Positions 44,641 through 54,056 of a DNA stretch of 64,000 nucleotides are shown here, piece by piece. Position 1 is the stretch's first letter. Each line of letters begins with the position of its first letter. The stretch lies in contig NZ_CP012559.1 of the NCBI RefSeq assembly GCF_000831645.3, forward strand, positions 620,001-684,000. The letters are read 5' to 3'. The position numbers and the translations under genes were made by a program. This DNA is from Companilactobacillus heilongjiangensis. GTDB taxonomy: Bacteria > Bacillota > Bacilli > Lactobacillales > Lactobacillaceae. The notes below the pieces were generated by a model, which saw only the letters and a list, made by a program, of their open reading frames with translations, was not told where the DNA came from and made no database searches.

Positions 44641-45858
44641 ATGCAAAGTAGTTTGGATAGAAAAAATGTAGAAACATCTAAGAAAATAACCCTAGGTATT
44701 TTATCTATTTCGTTTTTAATGTCAGTTAGTAACGCTATATCAGGTACCATTCCATTAATGCAGAAGTATTTTTCAAATGTTTCAAGTTCTAATATTGAGT
44801 TATTGGTTGTTATCCCCACCGGTGGTGTACTGCTAGGTACAGTAATTAGTGGTGCTATCGGTAATGTTATTGGTAAAAAGTATACAGTTCTATTAGGTTT
44901 GACCATTGCTCTGATAACCGGGGTAATACCGGCATTTTGGGCCAATTATTTCACAATTTTATTATCTCGAGCAATGTTCGGGGTAGGTTGTGGTATCTTC
45001 ACTCCATTGAGTGTTTCATATATCACCGATACTTTTTCTAAAGAGAAGTGTCACAAGCTGTTAGGCTATCGTAATGCTATTGGTGCCATCGGTGACTCGA
45101 TAATGTTATTCATTGCGGGTTTCTTGATCAAGATTAGTTGGAATACAACATATTTAGTATTTTTCTTCCTATTGATTCCTATTATTTTAATCATGTTTTT
45201 TGTTCCCAAGGAATTGGATAACTTTGAGGCCATCACTGATGAAAATGGTGAGACAGAAGTTGTTGAAAAGACATCAAATGTAAAGCCATCGACAAACCTA
45301 AAAGTTATTAAATTAGCTGCAATATTCTTATTCATGTGCATGTTCTATAGTGCTATTTCATTGAAGTTTGCGAACTACGTGGTAGATAACAAAATTGGTA
45401 CAGCTGCAACAGCAACTTATATCTTTGGTTTCTTAACACTATGCTCAATTTTCTCAGGATTACTTTTTGACAAGATTTCTAAGATCTTTGGTAAGTGGAC
45501 AGTTGTTTTATTTGAAGCAATTACAGCCGTAGCTATGGTTGCCTTAACACTTTCAACTTCAATCCCAGTATTGCTTGTTTTAATTCTTATCTGTGGATTC
45601 AGTAATGGTATTATCAACCCAGCTTTAACAGCTAGAATGGTTGATTATTCTCCAGAAAATTCAATGAATTTAACAACATCAATTATTATTATCGGAATCA
45701 ACATTGGTTTCTTAACTGCACCATATGCGTTCCAATTGATTTCATCAGTCTTTGGAAATGCAACTCCACAGTTTATTATTCTAGTTTCAGGTTTGTTCTA
45801 TATCGCCCTAGCTCTTTACGATGTATACACAGTTAAAAGAGATCGTCTTACATTATAA
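44641..45858 (+). CDS. MFS permease, AlfH-like (fucosyl-GlcNAc-Asn or fucosyl-sugar uptake)
   Basis: 405 aa with twelve predicted membrane helices. N-terminal half contains the loop GNVIGKKYTVLLG and RAMFGVGCGIFTPLSVSYI; a charged cytoplasmic loop (DNFEAITDENGETEVVEKTSN, about 197–217) separates the halves. Position directly before a GH29 fucosidase mirrors alfHC of the alf-2 cluster of Lactobacillus casei BL23, where AlfH imports fucosyl-alpha-1,6-GlcNAc-Asn. Substrate assignment is by context. AAGGAGAGG precedes the ATG. It begins 36 bp after the composite repeat that holds IS110. Confidence 0.78.
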   Translation: MQSSLDRKNVETSKKITLGILSISFLMSVSNAISGTIPLMQKYFSNVSSSNIELLVVIPTGGVLLGTVISGAIGNVIGKKYTVLLGLTIALITGVIPAFWANYFTILLSRAMFGVGCGIFTPLSVSYITDTFSKEKCHKLLGYRNAIGAIGDSIMLFIAGFLIKISWNTTYLVFFFLLIPIILIMFFVPKELDNFEAITDENGETEVVEKTSNVKPSTNLKVIKLAAIFLFMCMFYSAISLKFANYVVDNKIGTAATATYIFGFLTLCSIFSGLLFDKISKIFGKWTVVLFEAITAVAMVALTLSTSIPVLLVLILICGFSNGIINPALTARMVDYSPENSMNLTTSIIIIGINIGFLTAPYAFQLISSVFGNATPQFIILVSGLFYIALALYDVYTVKRDRLTL

Positions 45859-45899
45859 AATTACGAATTATTACTAAGATTAGTTGGAGGATGTAAATA

Positions 45900-46919
45900 A
45901 TGAATGAAAATATGAAATGGTTTAAAGAAGCAAAATACGGCATGATGATTCATTGGGGATTATATTCATTACTAGCAGGTGAGTATGATGGCAAGTCATC
46001 AAGTAATTATGCTGAATGGATTCAATCAAAACTACAGATTCCAAATGCTGAATATGAGAAATTGACCGATGCTTTTAATCCCATTTATTTCGACGCTGAT
46101 AAGATTGTTAATTTGGCTAAAGATGTTGGTATGAAATATTTAGTTGTTACAACAAAGCATCATGATGGTTTTGCAATGTATAAATCAGAAGTTGATAAAT
46201 ATAATATTTTTGATTCAACACCATTCCATCGTGACATTATTAAGGAATTATCCGACGCTTGTAAAAAAGCTGGATTGAAGTTTGGCATTTATTATTCGCA
46301 AGATCTTGATTGGCACGACTTTAACGGTGGTGGGTATTTATCAAATGATATTGAAACTGCCGGTACAACTTGGGATAACAGTTGGGACTTTACTGGTGAA
46401 AAAGACTATAACATCTGCTTTGAAAATAAAATCATGCCTCAAATCGAAGAGTTGATGACTAACTACGGTGACATTGCAACCGCTTGGTTTGATGTTCCTA
46501 TGACTTTAACTGAAGAACAAAGTAAGAAAATTTACGACACAGTTAAAAAACTTCAACCAGATTGTTTAATTAATTCGCGTTTAGGTAATGGAGAATATGA
46601 TTACGTTTCATTAGGTGATAATGAAATTCCAGATACAACTGAAGTGGAAACAAGCGATGAAAAAGTTGATTACAATGCGGTTGACGGACTAAAGCCTTCG
46701 CCAAATGGACTATACGAAACTGCCGGTACAATGAACGATTCATGGGGCTTTTCATATCATGATCAAAATTGGAAGAAACCGGAAGATATTTACAAGTACA
46801 AGAAGCATTTGAATGATCTAGGTATCAATTACTTACTAAATGTCGGTTTGGATGGATTGGGAAGAATTCCAATGGATTCAATCGATAATTTAAAAGCCGT
46901 AAAGGATATGGAATCATAA
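45900..46919 (+). CDS. Intracellular alpha-L-fucosidase, GH29 (AlfC-like)
   Basis: 339 aa, close to the roughly 344 aa of L. casei AlfC and with no signal peptide. GH29 motifs: KWFKEAKYGMMIHWGLYS near the N-terminus, VTTKHHDGFAMY (about 84–95), FGIYYSQDLDWHD, and the nucleophile region TAWFDVP with Asp198. It is likely to release fucose from alpha-1,6-linked GlcNAc. Located between the permease and a glycosylasparaginase, which supports core-fucosylated N-glycan remnants as substrate. The released fucose could feed the upstream fucI–fucK–fucA genes. GGAGG is seven nt upstream of ATG. Confidence 0.87.
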   Translation: MNENMKWFKEAKYGMMIHWGLYSLLAGEYDGKSSSNYAEWIQSKLQIPNAEYEKLTDAFNPIYFDADKIVNLAKDVGMKYLVVTTKHHDGFAMYKSEVDKYNIFDSTPFHRDIIKELSDACKKAGLKFGIYYSQDLDWHDFNGGGYLSNDIETAGTTWDNSWDFTGEKDYNICFENKIMPQIEELMTNYGDIATAWFDVPMTLTEEQSKKIYDTVKKLQPDCLINSRLGNGEYDYVSLGDNEIPDTTEVETSDEKVDYNAVDGLKPSPNGLYETAGTMNDSWGFSYHDQNWKKPEDIYKYKKHLNDLGINYLLNVGLDGLGRIPMDSIDNLKAVKDMES

Positions 46920-46928
46920 TTAAATAAT

Positions 46929-46956
46929 TAAAGAGGCGTCCAATTGGATGCCTCTT
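46929..46956 (+). terminator. Intercistronic hairpin after the fucosidase gene
   Basis: aagaggcgtcc / ggatgcctctt, without a following T run. Perhaps an attenuator or mRNA stability element rather than a full terminator. Confidence 0.5.
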
Positions 46957-47006
46957 TGAAGTCAAAAACTAATTATAATAATTTTTTGTAAAGGGATGTG
47001 TTCTGT

Positions 47007-47960
47007 ATGACGTATGCAATGATTGGAACTTGGAGAATGGCCTATGAAGGATTATGTAAAGGTATGGATCTGTTAAGTCAAAATGGTAAGAGCGCTGATG
47101 CAGTGGAGACAGCTATTAAGGAAGTAGAAGACTATCCTTTCTTTAAGTCAGTTGGATATGGTGGCTTGCCAAATGCTAATGGTCTAGTTGAAATGGATGC
47201 TGGATTTATGAACGGAGATACTTTTGAAGTTGGCGCTGTTATGGGAATCAGTGACGTAAAGAATCCTATTTCGGTAGCTAGAAGTTTGAGCCATGAGCAT
47301 TACAATAGTGTTCTAGTTGGTGCGGGTGCCTCTCAATATGCCACGCTCAATAATTTTGAACGGAAGAATATGCTGACAGAACGAGCACATAAGATTTGGG
47401 AAAAGCGTCGTAAAGAAATAGTTGAGAAGAATCTTTCTCCATATGACGGTCATGATACTGTAGGAATGGTTAGTTTGGATGCTTCCGGTTCACTTTCTGT
47501 CGGGACTTCTACATCGGGATTATTTATGAAAAAGCCCGGAAGAACTGGGGATACCGCACTTGTTGGTGATGGCTTTTATGTAGACAGTGAAATAGGTGGA
47601 GCTGCCGCAACTGGATTAGGTGAAGATATCATGAAGGGATGTCTTTGTTACGAAATCGTACGTTTGATGGGTACTGGAATGACCCCACAGGCTGCATGTG
47701 ATAAGGCAGTTTATTCATTCACTAAAAAACTAAAAGAACGCTATGGCAAAATTGGTGAATTTTCACTAGTGGCTTTAGATAAGAATGGAAACTGGGGTGT
47801 TGCGACCAACGTTGAATTTACATTTGCAGTCGGAACTGAAGCGGGGGAACCTGCTATCTTTATCGCACATCCAGCTGCTAATGATCAGACAAAGATTGAA
47901 CCTATTACTCAAGAGTGGTTAGATGCTTATTCTAAAAGAATAAAGGCTCCAATAGATTAG
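47007..47960 (+). CDS. N4-(beta-N-acetylglucosaminyl)-L-asparaginase (glycosylasparaginase), AsnA2-like
   Basis: 317 aa, Ntn-hydrolase of the isoaspartyl peptidase/aspartylglucosaminidase family. The autocatalytic cleavage site is DGHD-Thr151-VGMVSLDASG; Thr151 becomes the N-terminal nucleophile. GRTGDTALVGDGFYVDSEIGGAAATGLGEDIMK is the substrate-binding region. It hydrolyses GlcNAc-Asn to GlcNAc (via the amine) and aspartate. In L. casei the homologous asnA2 is required for use of fucosyl-GlcNAc-Asn. ATG 47007 has AAGGGA upstream; a GTG at 46998 is the alternative. Confidence 0.87.
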   Translation: MTYAMIGTWRMAYEGLCKGMDLLSQNGKSADAVETAIKEVEDYPFFKSVGYGGLPNANGLVEMDAGFMNGDTFEVGAVMGISDVKNPISVARSLSHEHYNSVLVGAGASQYATLNNFERKNMLTERAHKIWEKRRKEIVEKNLSPYDGHDTVGMVSLDASGSLSVGTSTSGLFMKKPGRTGDTALVGDGFYVDSEIGGAAATGLGEDIMKGCLCYEIVRLMGTGMTPQAACDKAVYSFTKKLKERYGKIGEFSLVALDKNGNWGVATNVEFTFAVGTEAGEPAIFIAHPAANDQTKIEPITQEWLDAYSKRIKAPID

Positions 47961-47975
47961 GAAACGGTGGGGAAT

Positions 47976-49235
47976 ATGCAAGAACAAGCTGAGAAAAACT
48001 TAATCCCTATTTCCACTAAAATTACAAATAACGTAGTTTTAAAATCTATGCGTGAAGCGTTATCGGCCTTAACACCTTTGATAATGATTATTTCCTTATT
48101 TATATTGATTGGAAATTTTCCAATACCTGGTTGGGTAAGTTTCTGGCAAAGTATTTTGGGAAACAACTTGATTGAAACACTTTCTTCATCATTTGTAGGA
48201 GTATTCAATTTTGTTGGATTATTGGTTTGCGCTGTGATGGCAAATACCTATGGAAATAATCGAGGATTGAAAGGCATTACACCGTGCATGGTCGGATTAA
48301 TATCTTTTCTAATCCTGATTCCAATGTCAAATCAGATAGGTGCCGATGTATCAACGGCTTATTTTGGACCAAATGGAATATTCATTGGCGTTTTAGTTGG
48401 AATAATCAGTGTTGAATTGTATAGATTTAGCATTAATAAGAAATGGTCTGTTAAATTGCCAGATTCAATTCCTCCGGCTGTAGCAAATTCATTGACAGAA
48501 CTGTTACCAGTTGGTTTTGTAATTTTAATTTTTGTGATTGTTAAGACTGTTTTGGGACTAACAGGAATTGAGTCAGTCCATAATTTGATATTTATATTTA
48601 TCCAAATGCCGCTGAAAAGTCTAGGAAATTCTTTGATTTCGGTAGTACTTTATAATTTCATAGCTTCATTTTTGTGGGTATTTGGAATAAATGGACCGAC
48701 TATCACCAATAGTTTTTGGTCCCCAATCATGTTTTCTTTGACGCAAGATAATTTGAGCGCTTTTCAAGCTGGGGATAAGATTCCACATATTTATACCCAA
48801 CAATTTATTGATATTTTTACGACTTATGGTGGTGGGGGCAGTACGCTTTCACTTTTGATAGTCGTAGTTTTCATCAGTAAATCTAAAAGACTAAAAGATC
48901 TGGGAAAAATTGCTTTGGTACCAGGTATTTTCGGAATAAATGAACCAGTTGTTTTTGGTATTCCGGTGATATTTAATCTAAGAATCGCAATTCCATTTGT
49001 GATTGTTCCAGTGGTGAACACAATAATCTCTGGTTTAGTATTCAGTCTCAATTGGGTTCCTTATACAACAGGTGTCATGTTGCCATGGACAACGCCACCA
49101 ATAATTTCAGGGTGGTTATCTACAGGTAGTTGGTTGGGATCAGTGCTACAACTGGTTGAAATAATATTGGGAATGTTAATCTATTATCCTTTTGTAAAAT
49201 CATTGGATAAGCAATATATTTCAGAGGAAAGTTGA
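47976..49235 (+). CDS. PTS EIIC component, lactose/cellobiose family
   Basis: 419 aa, about ten membrane helices. Signature segments include LWVFGINGPTITNSFWSP, GINEPVVFGIPVIFNLRIAIPFVIVP (the NEPVxFGxPI motif) and NWVPYTTGVMLPWTTPPIISGWLSTGSW. No EIIA or EIIB gene follows within this window, so it either borrows components or those are encoded elsewhere. GGTGGGGA precedes ATG 47976. Sandwiched between the glycosylasparaginase and M20 peptidase genes, it may import a related disaccharide or glycoamino acid. Confidence 0.85.
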   Translation: MQEQAEKNLIPISTKITNNVVLKSMREALSALTPLIMIISLFILIGNFPIPGWVSFWQSILGNNLIETLSSSFVGVFNFVGLLVCAVMANTYGNNRGLKGITPCMVGLISFLILIPMSNQIGADVSTAYFGPNGIFIGVLVGIISVELYRFSINKKWSVKLPDSIPPAVANSLTELLPVGFVILIFVIVKTVLGLTGIESVHNLIFIFIQMPLKSLGNSLISVVLYNFIASFLWVFGINGPTITNSFWSPIMFSLTQDNLSAFQAGDKIPHIYTQQFIDIFTTYGGGGSTLSLLIVVVFISKSKRLKDLGKIALVPGIFGINEPVVFGIPVIFNLRIAIPFVIVPVVNTIISGLVFSLNWVPYTTGVMLPWTTPPIISGWLSTGSWLGSVLQLVEIILGMLIYYPFVKSLDKQYISEES

Positions 49236-49267
49236 TAAGTATGTAAAAACATCAAAGGAGTAATAAA

Positions 49268-50581
49268 TTGAAGACCGTTAGAAAGGATTTTGATACATTA
49301 TTTTCAGCGTCTAAAAATGAATTTTTAGATTATCTCCAACAACTTGTCTCGATACCAAGTGTTTGTGGAAATGAAACATATGGGGCTCCTTTTGGAATTG
49401 GTCCGAAAAGAGCATTGGAATTTATGTTGAAATTGTCCAAGCGACTTGGCTTTAGAACAGGTCAGGTTGATAACTGTGTTGGTTGGGCGGAATATGGTCC
49501 AACTGATAAAGAATGTAGTGAGTGTTTTGGAGTTTTGGGACATTTGGATGTTGTAGATGTGGTCAACGATTGGCGATATGATCCATTCGATGTGACTTTT
49601 GAAGAAGGATACATGTATGGACGAGGAGTTTTAGATAATAAAGGGCCAATAATGTCGACACTTTTTGCCCTTTATTTAATTAAGAAACAAAATATTGTTC
49701 TTAAAAAAAGAATCAGAATAATGTTTGGGACTGATGAAGAGAGCGGTAGTAGAGATATTCCCAAGTATTTGAAAGTTGAAAAGCCTCCGTACGCCGGAAT
49801 TACTCCCGACTGTAAATTTCCGATTGTGTATGGTGAACGTGGTCTAGTTGATTTAACGATTAATAAAATGATTACTGATGATTCATTAAAGCAAATTGAT
49901 GAACTGGATGGAGAATTCAACCACAGCTTTTTGCCAGATCAAGCGTCGATTACAGTGGATGGTATTAAAACAAGCTTTAAAGGTAGTAAGTCGCCAAGCA
50001 ATGCACCGGATTTGGCAGATAATGTATTACCAAAATTAGTCGAGCATTGTGAGTCACTCAACGGACAGACTGGAAATTTCTTCAGATGGGTAAGTCAGAA
50101 AATAGGTAATCAAACTAATGGTAAGAATTTAGGGTTAAATTATCAGGATACTGAATCAGGAGAACTGCAACTTTCGTTTTATTCAATTAATCTAACTGAA
50201 GAAGAAATTCAATTAGGAATTTCAATGCGCTATCCAATCACAGTATCAGAACATGTTTTATTGGCGCAGTTAGAGTCGCAGTTAACCGATTCAATGGCGT
50301 TAACAATAAATCGTAGATTTCCATCAATAGTAAGAGATAAAGAATCGGATTTTATTAAACATTTCTCTAAAATTTATGAGGAAGATACAGGATTAGATGG
50401 AACGCCAGTGACAACAACTGGAGTAACGTATGCCAGAGCAATGCCGAATATAGTTGCCTTTGGGCCTTCTTTTCCAGGTCAAAAAGGAATTGCACACAAG
50501 GGCAATGAATGGATGAAGCTCAATGATTGGCAATTAATGACAGAGATTTATTATGATTGTTTTGTTTCTGAACTTTGTTGA
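49268..50581 (+). CDS. M20-family dipeptidase, PepV-like
   Basis: 437 aa. Zinc-site motifs: VLGHLDVVDVVNDWRYDPF, GRGVLDNKGPIMSTLFAL, GTDEESGSRDIPKY, TPDCKFPIVYGE and a C-terminal GIAHKGNEW. It differs clearly from the PepV at 9397. A pepV-like gene also belongs to the L. casei alf-2 cluster, so this enzyme may trim glycopeptides or dipeptides derived from the glycoasparagine. The start is TTG with AAAGGAG eight nt upstream. Last gene of the operon; terminator at 50593–50637. Confidence 0.87.
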   Translation: MKTVRKDFDTLFSASKNEFLDYLQQLVSIPSVCGNETYGAPFGIGPKRALEFMLKLSKRLGFRTGQVDNCVGWAEYGPTDKECSECFGVLGHLDVVDVVNDWRYDPFDVTFEEGYMYGRGVLDNKGPIMSTLFALYLIKKQNIVLKKRIRIMFGTDEESGSRDIPKYLKVEKPPYAGITPDCKFPIVYGERGLVDLTINKMITDDSLKQIDELDGEFNHSFLPDQASITVDGIKTSFKGSKSPSNAPDLADNVLPKLVEHCESLNGQTGNFFRWVSQKIGNQTNGKNLGLNYQDTESGELQLSFYSINLTEEEIQLGISMRYPITVSEHVLLAQLESQLTDSMALTINRRFPSIVRDKESDFIKHFSKIYEEDTGLDGTPVTTTGVTYARAMPNIVAFGPSFPGQKGIAHKGNEWMKLNDWQLMTEIYYDCFVSELC

Positions 50582-50592
50582 TGTAATTAAAT

Positions 50593-50637
50593 AAAAAAAC
50601 CACTATTAAGATTTTTATATCTTAATAGTGGTTTTTA
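50593..50637 (+). terminator. Terminator of the fucosyl-glycoasparagine operon
   Basis: aaaaccactattaagat / atcttaatagtggtttt, 17 bp, followed by T. Confidence 0.92.
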
Positions 50638-50680
50638 TGTAGATTTTTAAATTTTTTATAAATGATTTAGACAGTTTCAA

Positions 50681-50863
50681 CTAGCCGGAGGTTGTCAGAA
50701 AAATAGTCCAGCAATGGAGGTGGCGTTATGGCTTTAGCCATTACACCACGGGACGAGTTTGGAGACTCGCGGTTTTTGCGAGGCTTCAAATCGAGGTTCG
50801 AGACCGTACTTTGGCTCGGACCGGTCCCCATAGCAGGACTATTTTTTCTGACAACCGGAGGCG
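50681..50863 (+). repeat. Cloverleaf repeat copy 13
   Basis: ctagccggagg ... ccggaggcgg. Outer stem gttgtcagaaaaatagtcc (50691–50709) with ggactattttttctgacaac, one extra T. H2 atggct/agccat; H3 actcgcg/gcgagg. It ends 6 bp from the stop of the next minus-strand gene. Confidence 0.87.
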
Positions 50864-50869
50864 GAACTA

Positions 50870-51418
50870 CTATTCATATTTGTTCTTAAAATTATTCAAA
50901 TAAGACATTTTTGACTTCATGCCTAAATTATCTAAATCGGCTTTTGGAGCTAATATAGGTAACTTGATATATTTATCCAAAAAGATTGCTAAGAGAGTGC
51001 CCATCGGACTGTCATCTAAGCTTTCAAATGAAAGTTCCAATCCGGGATGTCCTTGACTTAGAATTGTCGGCTGCACTCTGAGAATCTCTTTGCCGGCCTT
51101 AGTGACGTGATATTTGGAAGCGACTAGGTTACCGACGACGTTCCAATTGGCTTGGCTGAGATAAACATATTTTAGGTCGATCACTGGCACAGCATTGATA
51201 GTGGCTTTTTCTTCGCCGTTGATCTCGATTGAATAAATTTTCAAAAAATTATTTTTAAGTTTTATTTCACCAATTAACGTATTTAAGCGATTGTATAATT
51301 TAATCAGAAATGGATTATCTTTATCACGCGAGGCAATAAAAGTTGTTTCCTTATTCTGATTTGCAACGACAAGAATATTACCAACTGCCAAATCTGCTTT
51401 TCGAATATAAAGTTCCAT
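50870..51418 (-). CDS. Hypothetical protein, possibly LURP-one/tubby-like
   Basis: 182 aa, soluble. Beta-rich with regular hydrophobic strands: LYIRKADLAVGNILVVANQNKETTFIASRDKD, LIGEIKLKNNFLKIYSIEINGEEKATINAVP, NWNVVGNLVASKYHVTKAGKEILRVQP. This pattern (beta strands ending in a K/R-rich turn) reminds me of LURP-one-related phospholipid-scramblase-like proteins, but I cannot prove it. Starts 3 nt after the stop of the upstream HAD gene (minus strand), so it is cotranscribed with it. Confidence 0.65.
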   Translation of the reverse strand: MELYIRKADLAVGNILVVANQNKETTFIASRDKDNPFLIKLYNRLNTLIGEIKLKNNFLKIYSIEINGEEKATINAVPVIDLKYVYLSQANWNVVGNLVASKYHVTKAGKEILRVQPTILSQGHPGLELSFESLDDSPMGTLLAIFLDKYIKLPILAPKADLDNLGMKSKMSYLNNFKNKYE

Positions 51419-51421
51419 TAA

Positions 51422-52300
51422 TTAACCTTGGGTCTGATTATCCGCGATGGTCTGCTCAATTATTTGGGCAACGCCATCGTTGATATTGCTATCAGTTTGT
51501 ATTTGAGCAATTTCTTTGATTGCAGGGATGGCATTGGCCATAGCGACACCGACTCCAGCACTCTTGATCATTGAGTAGTCGTTTAAATTGTCTCCAATAG
51601 CCATGATTTCTTCTGGTAAAATATTCTTGTTATCGGCGTATTGTAAAAGGGCAATTCCTTTTTGAGCGTCGATACTATTAACTTCTACGTTGTTAGGTGA
51701 AGAAGATGTTGGAACAGCATCCTTGATTGTTTTCGTAATTTCTTTCTTTAGTGGTGCTAAAATACGATGTTCGTGCTCATTGAAACCAATTAACTTCATG
51801 ATTTGATATGAATCGTTGTTAAGAACATCATCGTAATTGTCGACAAAATTCATTGGCATCATTTTGACACGTTCTTGCGTATCCTTGAGGGCCTGTTTGA
51901 AGGAAGTACCGGGGTTCAACTTCATCAACAAGTTAGCTAGGTTGGTAACTCTGGCTTCACGGTCGTTTGAAAAGATACCTTTGTCAGTAATGACTTCAAA
52001 GTAGACGTTATATTTGTTGAATAATGCGACGACTTTCTTTTGTGCCTCTCGAGAAAGAGGATTACTTGAAATTAGTTTTTCCTTGGGGTCAAAGACTTCA
52101 GCCCCGTTTAAAGTGATGAAACCAGGATGAACATGATTTTTCAAAAATGGTTTGGCTTCACTCAATCCACGTCCAGTCGCAATTAGAAATTCGATGCCAT
52201 TCTTTTCAGCGTCTTTGATTGCTTGGATATTACGGCTGGACACCTCCATCTTCTCATTTAGTAATGTACCATCCATATCGGATGCGATTAATTTAATCAT
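51422..52300 (-). CDS. Cof-type HAD hydrolase (YidA-like sugar phosphatase)
   Basis: 292 aa. Motif I IASDMDGTLLN at the N-terminus, motif II ATGRG, motif III Lys in the DAQKG region and motif IV AIGDNLNDYSMIKSAGVGVAMANA. Type IIB cap between. Phosphatase acting on sugar phosphates or related metabolites; specificity cannot be assigned. Divergent from ung, with GGAGG near the ATG. Confidence 0.9.
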   Translation of the reverse strand: MIKLIASDMDGTLLNEKMEVSSRNIQAIKDAEKNGIEFLIATGRGLSEAKPFLKNHVHPGFITLNGAEVFDPKEKLISSNPLSREAQKKVVALFNKYNVYFEVITDKGIFSNDREARVTNLANLLMKLNPGTSFKQALKDTQERVKMMPMNFVDNYDDVLNNDSYQIMKLIGFNEHEHRILAPLKKEITKTIKDAVPTSSSPNNVEVNSIDAQKGIALLQYADNKNILPEEIMAIGDNLNDYSMIKSAGVGVAMANAIPAIKEIAQIQTDSNINDGVAQIIEQTIADNQTQG

Positions 52301-52383
52301 AAAGTTTCCTCCGAATGCGTTATGCTATAAGTGAATGTTACCATATTTTACGTAGTTTTATATCAAAACAGGTAGGTGTAAAT

Positions 52384-53079
52384 TTGAAAAACTTAATAAA
52401 AAATGATTGGCAAGAAGTTTTAAATAGTGAATTTGACAAACCGTATTATGAGAAATTGCGCGAATTTCTTGTAAACGAGTACAATACACAGACTATTTAT
52501 CCGGAAATGCATAAAATTTATCAAGCCTTTGACTGGACACCTTTTTCAGAAACTAAGGTTGTTATTTTAGGACAAGATCCATATCATGAACCAAATCAAG
52601 CTATCGGTTGCAGTTTTGCGGTCGCACCGGGAATAACGATTCCACCATCATTGCGCAATATTTACAAAGAGTTGCAAGATGACCTTGGTTGTACTCCAGT
52701 TAATCACGGTTATTTGAAGTCTTGGGCTAAACAAGGTGTTCTATTGTTGAACTCGGTTTTAACGGTTAGACGTGGACAGGCTAACTCTCACAAGGGTCAA
52801 GGCTGGGAAGAACTAACTGACTATGCGATTCATGCTTTATCAGAGCGTGGTGGAGTTGTCTTCCTATTATGGGGCAATGCGGCTAAGAGCAAAATTCCTT
52901 TGATTGATGAAACTAAGAACACTGTTATCTCATCAACACACCCCAGTCCATTTGCTGCTCGCTATGGCTTCTTTGGTTCCAAGCCATTTTCTAAAGCAAA
53001 TCAAGCTCTTTTAAACTATAATGAAGAAGAAATTAATTGGCAATTACCTGAAAGTGCCGATGAAACGGAGGAAAAGTAA
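52384..53079 (+). CDS. ung: Uracil-DNA glycosylase, family 1
   Basis: 231 aa. Water-activating loop [18 protein letters not shown], FxNI-type [41 protein letters not shown] and the Leu-intercalation loop [20 protein letters not shown]. Removes uracil from DNA. TTG 52384 is preceded by AGGTAGGTG; upstream in-frame codons belong to the intergenic region. The pta start overlaps its stop (TAATG). ung–pta–tsaE–GNAT form one operon, as in many lactobacilli. Confidence 0.94.
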   Translation: MKNLIKNDWQEVLNSEFDKPYYEKLREFLVNEYNTQTIYPEMHKIYQAFDWTPFSETKVVILGQDPYHEPNQAIGCSFAVAPGITIPPSLRNIYKELQDDLGCTPVNHGYLKSWAKQGVLLLNSVLTVRRGQANSHKGQGWEELTDYAIHALSERGGVVFLLWGNAAKSKIPLIDETKNTVISSTHPSPFAARYGFFGSKPFSKANQALLNYNEEEINWQLPESADETEEK

Positions 53080-54047
53080 TGGATTTATTTGACAGCCTAA
53101 AGAGTAAAATTGACGGAAAGAATTTAACAATTGTTTTCCCAGAAGGTGAAGAACCTAGAATTCTAGGTGCCGCAACTCGATTAGTTAAAGAAAATATTTT
53201 GAAACCTATTTTAATTGGTAATCAAGCTGAAATTGAAAAGATTGCTGCTGAAAAATCATTTGATATCACTGGTGTTGAAATCATTGATCCTAAGAAATAC
53301 GCTGATTTTGAAACAATGGTTGAAAAATTCGTGGAACGTCGCAAGGGTAAGAATACTAAAGAACAAGCTGAAACAATGTTATTAGACAACAATTACTTCG
53401 GAACAATGCTCGTTTATATGGATAAAGCTGACGGAATGGTTTCTGGTGCAATCCACTCAACTGGTGATACAGTTCGTCCGGCACTACAAATCGTTAAGAC
53501 TGCTCCAGGTAACTCAAGGATTAGTGGTTCATTTATCATGCAAAAGGGTGACGAACGTTACATGTTTGCTGATTGTGCTATCAACATCAACCCTAATGCT
53601 CAAGAATTAGCTGAAATTGCCGTTCAAACAGCTCACGATGCTAAATTGTTTGATATTGACCCTAAAGTTGCTATGCTTAGTTTTTCAACCAAAGGTAGTG
53701 CCAAAAGTGATGACGTTACTAAAGTAGCTGAAGCAACAGAAATTGCCCACAAATTAGCTCCAGACTTGCCATTAGATGGTGAGTTACAATTTGATGCCGC
53801 TTTTGTCCCAAGTGTTGGTGCCCAAAAGGCTCCCGGTTCAAAAGTTGCTGGTCACGCTAATGTCTTTGTTTTCCCAGAACTACAATCAGCTAATATTGGC
53901 TACAAGATTGCTCAAAGATTTGGTGGCTTTGAAGCTATCGGACCTATCTTGCAAGGACTTGCTAAGCCAATTTCTGACTTATCACGTGGTTGTAACGAAG
54001 AGGACGTCTACAAGTCAGCTATTTTAACAGCCGCTTTAGCACTTTAA
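53079..54047 (+). CDS. pta: Phosphate acetyltransferase
   Basis: 322 aa. Converts acetyl-CoA and phosphate to acetyl-phosphate. Family motifs: IVFPEGEEPRILGAATRL at the N-terminus, MVSGAIHSTGDTVRPALQIVKTAPG, MFADCAININPNAQELAEIA and ANVFVFPELQSANIGYKIAQRFGG. Starts within the ung stop (TAATG) and ends 9 nt before tsaE. Confidence 0.95.
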   Translation: MDLFDSLKSKIDGKNLTIVFPEGEEPRILGAATRLVKENILKPILIGNQAEIEKIAAEKSFDITGVEIIDPKKYADFETMVEKFVERRKGKNTKEQAETMLLDNNYFGTMLVYMDKADGMVSGAIHSTGDTVRPALQIVKTAPGNSRISGSFIMQKGDERYMFADCAININPNAQELAEIAVQTAHDAKLFDIDPKVAMLSFSTKGSAKSDDVTKVAEATEIAHKLAPDLPLDGELQFDAAFVPSVGAQKAPGSKVAGHANVFVFPELQSANIGYKIAQRFGGFEAIGPILQGLAKPISDLSRGCNEEDVYKSAILTAALAL

Positions 54048-54056
54048 GGAGAAAGT

